From: Senecio squalidus | Taxonomy: Eukaryota; Streptophyta; Magnoliopsida; Asterales; Asteraceae | Direction of reading: 5' to 3' | Length of the DNA stretch: 64,000 bases | Assembly (NCBI GenBank): GCA_910822075.1 | Contig: CAJVGC010000065.1 | Location: forward strand, 23,093,823-23,157,822 | In this document: piece after piece, positions 46,272 to 57,925 of the stretch | How positions within the stretch are numbered: position 1 is the stretch's first letter | Layout: the number at the start of each line of letters is the position of its first letter | The notes under the pieces: model-generated | Told to the model about the DNA's origin: nothing | Databases searched by the model: none | What the model saw: only the letters and a program-made list of their open reading frames with translations | Translations under genes and position numbers: made by a program

Positions 46272-47359
46272 ATTATAATTTCTTGTCATTTTTTCTTCGA
46301 TTAATTATTAATTAAGAACTTTAAAAAGTAAACTCTAGAAAATGAACTCCCTTTAGAACAGAGAAAAAGAATATAAATATTACAGTAATGATAATGGCAA
46401 AGGCCGGCCCAATTTTAAGATTCATAATTTTCCATATCACACTTTTATGTTTCGTGTTAGTAAACAATAAAGGCAGACACAATTTTATTTTTTTGGGCCC
46501 TATTTTGAAACGTGTAGTGAAACGCATATGTATAATGGGCTAAAACAAATATTTATGGGTCTATCCGGTGGCAGGTTCATCAACTACTTAAACTAACCGA
46601 GTGCTCTTTGTTTCGACTTATATAATAAGTTTATGAGTTTATGTAAAATTTTAATAAACTAATAAAATAAGTGTTTTCGACTTATAAGATTGTATGTTAT
46701 GCTACTAATATTACATAAGATAAAAATATGATTTTATAATATAAAATTTTAAAACACATTAAAAAAATCCGAATTTTTTTCCGCCAAAAAATATATCGAG
46801 TGGGTGCTATATAGAAAGATAATTTAATCCTCGTTATAAGAATTTATTCATTTAATACATTTAGCATTTTTAAGATAATTAATTATTAAACAAATTAAAT
46901 TAAAATAAGTTATATAAAAAGATGTTTCCACAACAAATAACAAGTATTTGCAAACTCGGTCTCTCACGGAGCAAAGGTTTGAACACTAATCCGACCGAAA
47001 ACAGGTGATAGTTGTGTTTCAAGGACCATGGACCAGACGCTAATTCTTGATTGTGCCGGTTTAGTCCAAATCGGTTTTGGTTCAAAAAAAATTTTCTTTT
47101 TTCCGATTTTTAGTTTATTTAAACGGTCCTAAACAATATTGTTATTTATTTTATTAATTAATTGGTCGATCAAAAAAATAGAAGTGAATTATATTTCTCT
47201 TAACATATAACAAATCTCTCAATATTACTAGATGATTGCCTAACATGTATATTATATGTTGAAATACGAGCTATGTTACGATGGTTGATGATGATTATTA
47301 ATTAACTTCTAAAGATTAATGTATATATTAAACAAAATATTTACTTAAATTGTTGATTT
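46272..47359. other. AT-rich intergenic region between two copia elements
   Basis: No gene can be supported. The stretch 46910-47085 is less AT-rich and has a 61-codon minus-strand frame with 'ELASGPWSLKHNYHL', which might be a captured gene fragment; I do not recognise it. The last five bases (GATTT, 47355-47359) are the target duplication of the next element. Confidence 0.5.
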
Positions 47360-47555
47360 TGTTGTGAAACAATAGAAGGAACAATAAAAGAACAAGAATA
47401 TAAGATAAAGAAGAATAGAGAATTGTATTATTCATCTCATATAGAGGTATGTATTTATAGTTACAATAGAGATAAACTTCAACAAATATATCTTCTAATA
47501 AATAAACAAATATATTCTAAAGATATGGACATCCATATCATAATTATCCATAACA
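47360..47555 (-). mobile_element. 3' LTR of copia C
   Basis: TGTTGTGAAAC...TATCCATAACA on the plus strand. It is followed on its internal side by CTCCCCCTT, the inverse of the polypurine tract. Confidence 0.92.
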
Positions 47556-47559
47556 CTCC

Positions 47560-50200
47560 CCCTTGGATGTCCTTTAAAAGATTATGCCTCGTTAAAACCT
47601 TACCAGATAAAACCCAGTGGGACAAAAATCTAGTGAGGAAAAAGAGTACATAATTTTTCAATACGCTTGAGGGATGTTGCCTCATTAAAAACCTTGCCAG
47701 GAAAACCCAATGGGACAAAACCACGGTCAAGGGAAAAAGAGTGCAACACGTGTTTTTCCCCCTGATGATCACATCACTTAAGCTCTTTGAGTTGACACAA
47801 TCAAATGTCATCTCTTCATAATACATATATAGTTTGTGAGCGACTAATATGATAATCAACTACATTTCCCATAATGATGAGATATCAACCATATCTCGGA
47901 GATAACATTTCGTAAGTAATAACATCTCATATAAGCAACTCAATCATTCAATATCAATCAAATATGATACTTCAGGACCACTAATATCATAATCATTTTT
48001 GGTTGTCAAAAGGGGTCATATCAATATAAAGTTACCTCTTAACCATTTAAGTGCCCAATACATGATTGTTGTTATTGTGTAAGGATTTCATCCTTCACAT
48101 GGTATAACTCAAGATAAAACTTATGTCTTTTAAAAGTATTTCCTTTAACATTACTTACATGACTATTCAATCGCCTTTAGAATCTCATCACGAATTCTAG
48201 ATGTAGTCATACATCATAATTATAACATATATAGATCCGGATCTCTTTATTAACTGTGTGCACAAACATAATCATTTCATAGCTATATCAATATAAATTA
48301 TCATGGCGACTGTATCACATATATCATCATTACTTCAGTCGATATAAGGACTTTTTCATTTAATCAAATAGTGTTCTCGAGAACTTTTCTTATATGCTTC
48401 ATGCATTTATATCGTGAGACATGCTTCACGCATTTTATATCCTTCAAGAAATCTCAATACCAAGTGAGCTCTTACAATATTAATTAGACGCGAATCAAGT
48501 ATCTTTTATATTGCCAGACTTATCAATACAAATAGTTGCATCCACCACTTAATAATAATCAAAAGCGAGTCTTTGAAAATAATCAGTATATATACATCTT
48601 GCCTTATATCAAATAATATCACCTCAACCAAAGACTGCTTAATAATACACCTTCATGTGTATGGACTTTAAGTCCAATATATCTCTTACTCCGAGAGACT
48701 TCAATTTTCATTTATAGTTGCGTCTTTTCCATATTGGCCAATCAATTCTATCTCTGCACTTCTAGGCAGGTATGCTTTCACGATCCTCTTTAATATTCAA
48801 AATATCTAGCGCTATATTATATAAAAATTATTCACGACGTCGATTTCATTTTTATTTTTGATTCCATATTTTCCTATACATGATATAACATATTGAGCTC
48901 TCTTTATAGAATAGATACCTAAGGTTCTTCTGGAACCATCATGTCTATACTCTTCAGGAGTATCTTTCGGGGTCTTTATTACCTCGATTTAACCATCTTA
49001 ACTCATTGCTCCTTTATTTATTTCGAGGATTTTTATTTGAAATCAATTACTCTACCACGCTTCAGGCGTGCCGTAGATTTATTATCAATCACATGATGTC
49101 CTTCGAGGACACATTTTAGTCGGAGCATTGGCAGCTAATATACGTGACATGGTCACTCTCTTTGGTCAGTAAATCAATCTGGCGATTACTAAATATGACA
49201 AATGAATTATCTCATGAACTTCCAGTTCATATTGTGTAGTGTGAGGATCGGTAATTCATTGCAATCTTTCTCAATTTTAGCTGCACATTCTCTCCCCCTA
49301 ATGTTGGGATAACTATTTTATTGCAATCATTAATCATGCCATAAACCAATCTCCCCCTTGATGGCATATTAAATTGTAATTATGTGGATTCATACCAAAA
49401 ACATAATCCCAACATTCTTGTACGTCCCATATTTATGCGTTTTGGTGGAGCAACTTAAACATATATGCATAATCAAAATATATTATGGGAATTACTTCTG
49501 ACCAAAAATTAATCATAATGGGGGGTAATCATTACAAATATTGGCTTGATGCGAAATAGTGTTTTTTTCATGTAAATACATGGCCCCAAACAAAATCTGT
49601 GTTTTACTCTCATGGTTATTGGCTTTGCAATCAACTGAAGACGCTTGATAATCGTTTCAAAAAAAGCAATTTGCGTAAGACATACCAATGTCAACACTTA
49701 TTCCAATAATCATTTATATAAAAAAAATTGTGAAGTATATTCACCACTATTGCCAAAAAGAATATGATAATCTTTAATAATGTGCTCGCTGTCTCATTAG
49801 CTGAGTCACTAATCATGCAAACTTCAGGTTGCGACTTGATGAACATTTAGACGATGCATCGATTTTAAAACTCTAAATGCTCCATGATATGGGTGTATAA
49901 CATATTAATACCCCTTTTGTAATTTACATAATTATGGGATTAAGTCCCTAATTAGTTGGCAATTAGTTAACTTCTCTTGAGAGTAAACAATACATAAAAT
50001 CATGAAGATTTTTCTAGTTCTTCTATATATTTCGCATCTTTGACCCGAGATGGTAACCGGTCAAGCCAATCAATTAAATAATCAAGGTTTATAAACTTCT
50101 GGTTTATAATTATATAATCATGGTCCATAAACTTCAGGTTTATGGCCAAATAATCACGGTGCATAAACTTCTGATAAATAACCACATGTGTGCAATCTCA
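47560..50200 (-). pseudogene. Decayed copia pol (integrase to RNase H) of element C
   Basis: On the minus strand, 'FETIIKRLQLIAKPITMRVKH' -like integrase sequence (49560-49690), a 'GDLFMA'-like region near 49340, 'ANAPTKMCP'-type sequence near 49120, and RT-linker remains are recognisable between many stops. Near the 3' LTR, 'TLFPLTVVLSHWVFLARFL' (about 47690-47770) is a typical tail of this copia group. No frame exceeds about 126 codons, so it cannot make enzyme. Confidence 0.65.
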
Positions 50201-51832
50201 CCTGTGAAAGTTGATACCCACGACGTTCACATTAATCATGACAAATATATGTTGTCACATTCACTCTAGGGAATGGAGCAAAGACAGTTGTCCGTGTTCA
50301 TATTTGTCTATTACAAACTCGTCATTATAGACATAAGCAAATATCACTACAAAATTTTTGCTTAATAAGATTTTCTCAGTATTGCTACATAAGAAGCATA
50401 ACTCAATATTTCTACATAATGAGCATATCTCATATTCCTCAAAGATAATAGGGTTCTCTTATCATAATATCAATATATATTAAATCATAATTTGAATATA
50501 TTTTGAAGAATCTTCTAGTTCTTTAACACATTTCGCATTATCGTTGACTCCGGATGGTCTAACCGGTCAGCCAATCCATAAAATAATCAAGGTCCATAAA
50601 AATACATGTTTATGACCACAAAATCAAGATTCATATTATGACTAAATAACCACGATCCATAAACTTCTGGTTTATGATCATATATAACCACGGTCCATAA
50701 ACTTCAGGTTTATGTCCAAATAAACACCGTCCATAAACTTCTGGTTTATGACTATATTTCCTGAAACTGCACATGAGTTTTTATGCCATATAATATAAGA
50801 GAATTATTATTTTAATCCTTTTCTCATAACAAATTTATATTTACTCTTCACGAGCTATCAATATATTCCATAATGTTCGATATAATACTCACATTAGCAT
50901 ATAACACTATCGAGCAAGAAACATTACTTATACGAGTGATATAATCTCAAAGACATATTTAGAATCAGTTATTCACCAAACAAGATTTTTCATGTACTCC
51001 GAAACATTTATATTCATTAACGTGCGTACTAAAAAACAGATCATGCATATATAACAATTTTTACGATGATGCAAGTACCTCAAATAATGCATCTTAATCT
51101 CGTTCATTTTGCCCTTTTTTCATTTTACGTGAGTATGAAGATTAAATTATCGCAAGATGCATAATGTAATGTAGCAAACAACTAATAATTTGAATGATAA
51201 ATTAAGTTTCATATGGCATCTTTGTCTCTTTCTTTTAATTAATCATCTCTCATATTTCCCTTTCTAGTGGCCGATATACTGTCACATTCATATGGAAACT
51301 AAAATGGTTACGTAAACCCCGTCTATCACTACAAATAATTTTCACATTTACCTCAGGAATAGCACAAAATCAGTTCGACGGGTTAATAGCTTTCATTACA
51401 AGCACATCATTTTTCTTAGCCACAAGCAAATAATATTCAAAACTAACATAAATAGTTTTTTTTTTTCAATGTTTAATTATCTATTACACATAAATCAACT
51501 AATAAGTAAGTTATGTATATTCATCAAAACATTGCTTTTAAAAACAAAACATAAGACTTCTAAAAGTGTAAAAGTCCCAAAATCATATTATGCAAGATCA
51601 TGACATTACTAAAGAGTGTCATAAGGGTCCGATATTACGAGACATGATATATAGTTTGACATTATGAGTATCATAGTGATTAAATATATAGTATAATCTC
51701 ACTGATAACCAAAACTCATAAGTTAATATAGTACGCATCATATAAATAAATATACATCATTTAATATATCAACAGATTTTAATGTCACTAAAACCACCAA
51801 GAAAATCTATGATCGACCATATCTATATTTAC

Positions 51833-53080
51833 TTATAATGGAGGATCGTCGGATGGCTAATATTCGAGATATTCCAAATAGTGGAATCGTATTTATTTGA
51901 AACTCCTGACTCTTTGTTTATCCCATGTTTTAATTACCATAATGTGATTAATGGCATACTTATGCATTTGAAACTCCTGACTCTTTGGTTGCCCTATTTT
52001 TTAATTACCATAATACATTTGAAACTCCTGACTCTTTGGTTGCCTAATGTTTTAATTACCATAATATGATTAATGGCATACTTATGCATTTGAAACTCCT
52101 GACTCTTTGGTTGCCCTATGTTTTAATTACCATAATGTGATTAATGTCATACTTATTCATTTGAAACTCCTGACTCTTTGGTTGCCCTAATGTTTGAGAT
52201 ATTCCAAATAGTGAAATGGTATCCATTTGAAACTCCTAACTCTTTAGTTGCCATGTGTTTTAATTACCATAATGAGAGGTATAATGATACGTAAACTGTT
52301 CAGTTACCCTAAGTTAATAATACATTTGAAACTTCTGACTTTTTAGTTGCCCTGTGTTTTAATTACCATAATGTGAGGTATAATGATATTCATGACTCTT
52401 TGGTTGCCCTGTGTTTTAATTACCATAATGTGAGATATAATGATTTTTTAGACTGTTTAGTTACCCTAAGTTAATAACACGAAACTCCTGACTCTTTGGT
52501 TGCCCTGTGTTTTAATTACCATAATGTGAGGTATAATTACTTATAATAGAGAGTCGTCGGATAGCTAATGTTTGAGATATTCCAAATAGTGGAATGGTAT
52601 GCATTTTACTTATAATAGAGAGTCGTCGGATAGCTAATGTTTGAGATATTCCAAATAGTGGAATGGTATGCATTTGAAACTCCTGACTCTTTAGTTGCCA
52701 TGTGTTTTAATTACCATAATGAGAGGTATAATGATACGTAAACTGTTCAGTTACCATAAGTTAATAACACATTTGAAACTTCTGACTCTTTAGTTGCCCT
52801 GTGTTTTAATTACCATAATGTGAGGTATAATGATATTCCTGACTCTTTGGTTGCCCTGTGTTTTAATTACCATAATGTGAGATATAATGATTTTTTAGAC
52901 TGTTTAGTTACCCTAAGTTAATAACACGAAACTCCTGACTCTTTGGTTGCCATGTGTTTTAATTACCATAATGTGAGGTATAATGATATTTAAACTGTTC
53001 AGTTACCCTAAGTTAATAACACATTTGAAACACCTGACTCTTTGGTTGCCATGTGTTTTAATTATCATAATGTAAGGTAT
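51833..53080. repeat. Minisatellite in the Helitron
   Basis: About a dozen or more copies of a core such as GAAACTCCTGACTCTTTGG, followed by TTGCCCTGTGTTTTAATTACC and ATAATGTGAGGTATAATGA, at roughly 70-80 bp spacing. Larger units include 'ACTTATAATAGAGAGTCGTCGG' (51831, 52546, 52605) and 'GTTCAGTTACCCTAAGTTAATAA'. Higher-order structure is evident: about 52260-52550 is repeated at 52700-52990. Confidence 0.85.
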
Positions 53081-53166
53081 AATGGTGGTTTTGTGTTTTT
53101 CTATATAAGTTCTTTTGCATCAACAAACCACATAACCACGTACAATAATCTCTCTTTCGAAAAAAC

Positions 53167-53760
53167 ATGTCTCAGTCCAAGATTGGCGCCTTTGACCCAA
53201 CTAGAGAAGATTGGGTTGTTCATGTAAGTATTTGTAGAATGTGGGAGGCAGTAAATACGAAATTCGGTGATGTCTTACTTGGGTTGGAGATGGTTATAAC
53301 TGATGATGAGGTAATTTCTAATTTGTTTAAAAAATTTGAAAAGCCGGAAAAAGGGTACGCCACGAAAACATTTAATATACAATAATTTCTACCATGTTTT
53401 TTATGTACAATGATGGAAACCTTTTATATATTATTATAAATGTGTAACTGACCATGTTTTCACTATTTTGGCAACAGTTGGTCGTCATGTTTTCACTGTT
53501 TTGGCAACAGTTGATCGTCTATATACTCAATCCGGTTGGTGCTACAAGAGTTGTGGAGAGTGCAACAAAGAGTTAGTTGTAAACGATGGTTTGTTTTTTG
53601 TGATCTTTTCAATGACTTTTGCAAGTACTCTATGATAAGGTTGGTTTTTTGAGTTGTTTTATGTAGGGATTATGGTATTAACCTACCCAATTATTGCCTT
53701 TTGTAATGTCTGTTTTCGTTGTTGCAGGTATAGGGTCCATGTGCATGTTGTTGATTAGAC
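53167..53760 (+). pseudogene. Replication protein A large-subunit fragments (captured)
   Basis: ATG 53167 opens 'FDPTREDWVVHVSICRMWEA' followed by 'LGLEMVITDDE', the start of the first OB-fold of plant RPA70-like proteins. A GT after GAG (about 53312) looks like the original donor. Further on, 53508-53580 reads 'GWCYKSCGECNKEL', the Cys4 zinc-ribbon of the RPA C-terminal domain (only its first CxxC is kept), and about 53728-53757 reads 'RYRVHVHVVD' followed by a stop. The middle OB folds are missing. RPA-like genes are common Helitron cargo or Helitron-encoded proteins in plants (family knowledge), and here only fragments remain. Confidence 0.7.
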
Positions 53761-55207
53761 AAGTGATACAACATGTTATATTCTTTCTATACCTTACTTG
53801 AAAATATGCAGCAGTTTGCTGAATTATATATGTATCTAATCTAATATCTAATACTGTACGTAGGAATGTCTTTTTATTTTTACATATGTATTTGAAAAGT
53901 TTGACTTTTGTAGTCAATCCCTTAGCTATTTGAGTGATCACATCAATATTGTTCTAATTCAGTTTCAGATTCATATTGTTCGAACTCCCGATTCTGATCA
54001 TTGTTCGTGACAAATCTCTTTAGAAACTGTCACCGCGCAACGCGCGGGAATACGCCTAGTATATATATAAATAATTGGTGGCTATTTTCGTATACCAATT
54101 CGCTAAAAACTAAAGAGCCAAAAGTTTAAGGCACAAATAAAATTAAGTCCATTACAGTCGCTAACCCTGATATTAAATATCCATACTTACGCAATCGATA
54201 GCCCACATATGAATGATTCAAAACAAATATCCGACCCTTGACCAATAAACAATCGGATAAATATGTATCACATTTTAAAATAATAAAAACTAAAAGCCTA
54301 CATCACAGTTTTCAAAATCCCTTAGAGAACATAACAACAAAATACATATACATACATATAGATAAACAACTAAACAGGTCTTATAAGCATAAAAATAAGA
54401 CTAGTTCATCATGAATTTATACTCGTAAACTACAACTTATTTTACTTCTTAACAATTAAATTCAAATTAACAGAAAATTCATAACCATGAAATTACCCAT
54501 AAATCATGACCATAGATATTTCATATCAACAAATACATAACTAGTTACTCTTTTCTTAACCCGGCACTGGCTAATAGTGCGAAGTAATTTCTAGATGTTA
54601 GTATTATTAACGTTACGTCAACCACGTATAACTCTTAAATAAATTGTTACCATTTGTAATCTACAGAAATCAATAAACGTTTTTCTTTTTTATCTTTAAT
54701 ATAATGAGAATCGAAATAAAGATTAGATCACAATCTTTAAATAATACCAATAAATATTAGAGCACAATTTTCAAATAATATCCTAACAAATTGGTTGACA
54801 TTACGTATTTAATAACTTTTTTTTAAAGCACTTCGATCAAAAAAAATAAAAATATGAACAAAATCTTGCATTTAAGTTCAAAATAAAATTCCATAAAATT
54901 TCTAAAACGTTTACGATGTAATTTATAACAGTAATTTTTATGTAAGCAAATAAATATTATAGTGATTTATAGTAGACCATCTATTTAATTTAATGAGTAC
55001 AATTAATTCAATGAATTTGATACCCCACAGTTACACAAGTTCATTCTATAATAATATTACCATAATACCAAATACATTTGAGTAGAACTTTTTACCTCAA
55101 TGAAAACACCTTAAGATGCGGAGCAGAGGACGAGTTGTTCCGATGTGCGCCAAAGAGGAAAAATAATGGTGTTTGGAAAGAATACGTAACTCAGATTGCT
55201 GATAACG

Positions 55208-55403
55208 TGTTGTGAAACAATAGAAGGAACAATAAAAGAACAAGAATATAAGATAAAGAAGAATAGCGAATTGTATTATTCATCTCATATAGAGGTATGT
55301 ATTTATAGTTACAATAGAGATAAACTTCAACAAAGATATCTTCTAATAAATAAACACATATATTCTAAACATATGGACATCCATATCATAATTATCCATA
55401 ACA
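55208..55403 (-). mobile_element. 5' LTR of copia C
   Basis: 196 bp, TGTTGTGAAAC...TATCCATAACA on the plus strand, followed by the duplication GATTT. The adjoining GCTGATAACG (left) is the inverse primer site. Confidence 0.92.
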
Positions 55404-56483
55404 GATTTATATATTTCTCGATTTTTCTATTATGTTTATTCAATTCTTACTTTTTCATAAATACTATAGACATATAACCGGTTTAAATATTAATTATTTA
55501 TAAAATAAAAAATCAGGTTGTTACATCATTTGAAAAAAAATAAAAGTTGAATATACAATAGAAGTTTTGAAAGTTTGATACAAATAATAACAAATCGAAC
55601 GAAGTTTGTTACATTATCATGCACTTAGTCCTATTTTCTTATCCCTATATGTCTTTCTTGTAGATCTAGCTATCTCAACGCCATGTTATATTTATATTAA
55701 AAATATGGAGTATTTAGTAAACGTTTAGTAATCTTTTTTTTTTTTTTTGGAAAGGCAAATACTACAAACACACTATATACAATTCACCAAATTTACAATT
55801 CACCAAATTGTCTCCACCGAGACTTGAACCCATGACCTTCTAGTCAATGGGTCACCCACATACCGCTAGGCTAGAAGCTCTTTGGTGTTTAGCAATCTAT
55901 CGAATACATTATGAAAGATGTTTATGTGTTATTAATGTTATCTGAAAGCTTGATAATTTAAAAATTCACAAATTAGTAGTCAAAACTTTGAAATAATAAA
56001 ATTAGTAATAATCTTCAATTGGCAAGGGAATATATTCCTTTGGCAAAATACAAAAGTCAAAAGTGCGTTGAACTATTCCAACTAGTCTTAGTAGTTTACC
56101 ATTTGATCTTTTTTCACAACGCGTTTTTTTATTTAAAATCATAAAAGTGTTTCGTATTTTGAACATGTCATCTAACTATATCTTAATATGGTATTTTGAT
56201 GGGTTCACGCTCTCTTTCTACTGTTTTGCTATTAACAAAATTCGATTAGTGTCCTGAATAATTCATTCAAAAGTTTCCGTAAGAGTATGATGACTTTGGT
56301 AAAGGATGTTCGATATCCGCGGTAGAAAGGGTGAATATTTCAATGGATTCAATAAACCTCTAATAATTGCATTTGAAGGTTTCATAAGTGTTTGATCGTT
56401 GCATACAAATATGACACTTATGATAGAGGATGACACATTATAAAAATAATAAATCGACCATATAATCATTTGTATTATACGCT

Positions 56484-56489
<6 letters not shown>
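55404..56489. other. AT-rich intergenic region containing a SINE
   Basis: Apart from the SINE at 55735-55886 no feature is supported. Short ORFs such as 56263-56469 (minus) show no recognisable motif. Confidence 0.5.
55735..55886 (-). mobile_element. tRNA-derived SINE
   Basis: On the minus strand the element begins with pol III promoter boxes: A box TAGCCTAGCGGT (55862-55873) and B box GGTTCAAGTCT (55820-55830). It ends in an A-rich tail (T run at 55735-55750 on the plus strand). The 12-bp near-perfect duplication GTTTAGTAATCT / GTTTAGCAATCT (55723-55734 and 55887-55898) marks the insertion. About 152 bp, the size of plant tRNA-type SINEs. The head does not fold as a functional tRNA. Confidence 0.82.

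Positions 56490-56561
<72 letters not shown>
56490..56561. repeat. (AT)n microsatellite, left of MITE
   Basis: About 72 bp of uninterrupted AT dinucleotides. Together with 57131-57202 it brackets the MITE, as if the element had landed in one AT tract. Confidence 0.95.
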
Positions 56562-56565
<4 letters not shown>

Positions 56566-57127
56566 GAGGGTTTATGTAAAAAGTGTTAAATTTGTAAAAA
56601 ATGTGAGAAACATTGTGCGAGTAACATGTGGCAACCTTGAATTTTTTTATTTTTTATTTTTTATTTTATTTTTTTTTAATAAAAAAATAATGATTTTAAT
56701 AAAAAAATATTTATAAAAAAAAATCGAAATTTTATTTTTTCCAGAATTTTTTTTTTCTTTTTGTTCGAAAAAAGTTATGTACGAAAAAAAATATGATACA
56801 CATTTATGATTTACATTTATGATACACATATATGATGAACATTTTATATGTGAATCATAGTCGAATATCATAGTGTTTTTTTGTGCATCATTTATATGAA
56901 TCATATTTTTTGTGCATCATTAATATGCATCATATTTTGTGTGTGCATCATATGACGTGACAGATGACGTTATCAAAAAGAATTTCAAATTTTTTTTTTT
57001 TAAAAAAAAAAATATTATTTTTTTAAATATCTTTTTATTAATTTTTTTTTTCCAAGTTTGCCACATGTCACTTCCACAATGCTTCTCACATTTTTTACAA
57101 ATTTAACACTTTTTATTTGATCCTACT

Positions 57128-57130
<3 letters not shown>
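56562..57130. mobile_element. MITE or foldback element with ~77-bp TIRs inside (AT)n
   Basis: The left end AGTGGAGGGTTTATG...AAAAAGTGTTAAATTTG and the right end, read in reverse (AGGAGTAGGATCAAATAAAA...), match over about 77 bp, including GTAAAAAATGTGAGAA and ACATGTGGCAA. The 569-bp element has no coding capacity. Its core has homopolymer A/T stretches and repeats around 'GATACACATATATGATG'/'TGTGCATCAT' (56790-56950). TSD size cannot be read in the AT tract, so the superfamily is open; Mutator-like is possible. Confidence 0.7.

Positions 57131-57202
<72 letters not shown>
57131..57202. repeat. (AT)n microsatellite, right of MITE
   Basis: About 72 bp of AT dinucleotides, equal in length to the left tract. 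Confidence 0.95.
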
Positions 57203-57205
<3 letters not shown>

Positions 57206-57343
57206 CACATCTAATTTTTAATTTTGCCCCAAATTGAACACAAATTCAACACAAAATTGAATTTAATTTTCCAATTAACAAGATAAAGAAAGGAAATGCA
57301 AGTTGTATATGTTTATTGACGAAAAATTTGTAATCCTTACTAC

Positions 57344-57568
57344 AAGAAACTCCTATTTGATCTTCATGTTGAATTGCAAAGACGTAGGGCAAGTATTGAA
57401 AATGCAGCTTATGAAGAGCTTAAAGATTCAAGATTGGAAATGAACAAAATGATGCATGAGTAGACCTATGCAAAGTCAAAGATTGTAGTTTATGAGAAAT
57501 TGGTTGTGATTTTGTTGTTTGTTGCTGATTTTTTAGTAATTGGAATAGGATTTCTTATTAGGTTTTAA
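57344..57568 (+). pseudogene. Small coding-like remnant convergent to the Mutator transposase
   Basis: The plus strand reads 'LQRRRASIENAAYEELKDSR', then an in-frame TAG near 57462, then 'KLVVILLFVADFLVIGIGFL' and a stop at 57566-57568. This is a charged helix followed by a hydrophobic segment. Small zinc-finger (GRF-type) proteins with a C-terminal coiled coil and membrane segment look like this in plants, but no zinc finger is visible here. Its tail-to-tail position next to the transposase suggests a second gene of the same element; this is inference. Confidence 0.3.
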
Positions 57569-57925
57569 AAGGTTTTATGTAAAGAAGTTTTAGCAAGTTG
57601 TATTGTTTTTTTTATAATGTAAAAAAAGTTACATACCAAAACTGCTAATTGGCTTATAAAGCCAACTACATACCATCATTCAAGTACATATAATACAACA
57701 TTTGTTACCATCATTCATCTACATCAAAATTGCTAATTGGCTTATAAAGCCAACTGCATACAATCCTAAAGGTTACAATCCTAAATACCACACAAGTACC
57801 AAAAGACATTGTTTACAAACATCCTAAATACCAAAGTCAAGTACATATTACTTTCAAAGGTCAATTGCATTGTCTTGTGCATCTCCTGGTCCCTCAACTT
57901 GCTTTCACAGCTTCCTTTTCAAGAT

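Larger units (their letters stand above)
51822..54059 (+). mobile_element. Helitron with captured replication protein A fragments
   Basis: The right end is clear: a perfect stem CCGCGC-AAC-GCGCGG (54033-54047), then GAATACGC, CTAG (54056-54059) and a host T. The left end is taken as TC at 51822 after a host A, just before the minisatellite whose first unit it resembles; it is uncertain by tens of bases. Contents: the minisatellite (51833-53080), an RPA-like exon (53167 onward) and RPA C-terminal pieces. It lies inside copia C. No Rep/helicase is present, so it is non-autonomous. Confidence 0.7.
47360..55403 (-). mobile_element. Ty1/copia element C, full-length structure with decayed coding
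   Basis: LTRs of 196 bp at 47360-47555 and 55208-55403, the perfect duplication GATTT (47355-47359 and 55404-55408), primer site CGTTATCAGCAATC on the minus strand directly beside the 5' LTR (55207 leftwards), and polypurine AAGGGGGAG beside the 3' LTR (47556-47564). I count four differences between the LTRs (about 2%), so the insertion is young. The polyprotein region (47560 to about 50200, minus) is nevertheless full of stops and matches the decayed copies at 13.4-17.0 and 42.4-46.3 kb. A Helitron (about 51822-54059) is nested in its leader side. Confidence 0.92.

Noticed and set aside
50085..50760. CRISPR-like array
   Set aside because: Short palindromic repeats with similar spacing, but these are 36-bp copia-internal repeats in a plant genome, with spacers that are also repeated.
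55813..55880. tRNA gene
   Set aside because: Pol III boxes are present but no cloverleaf or acceptor stem closes; the A-tail and TSD show a SINE.
56647..56904. Lys/Ile/Phe-rich minus ORF in the MITE
   Set aside because: Made of homopolymer A/T stretches; composition artefact.
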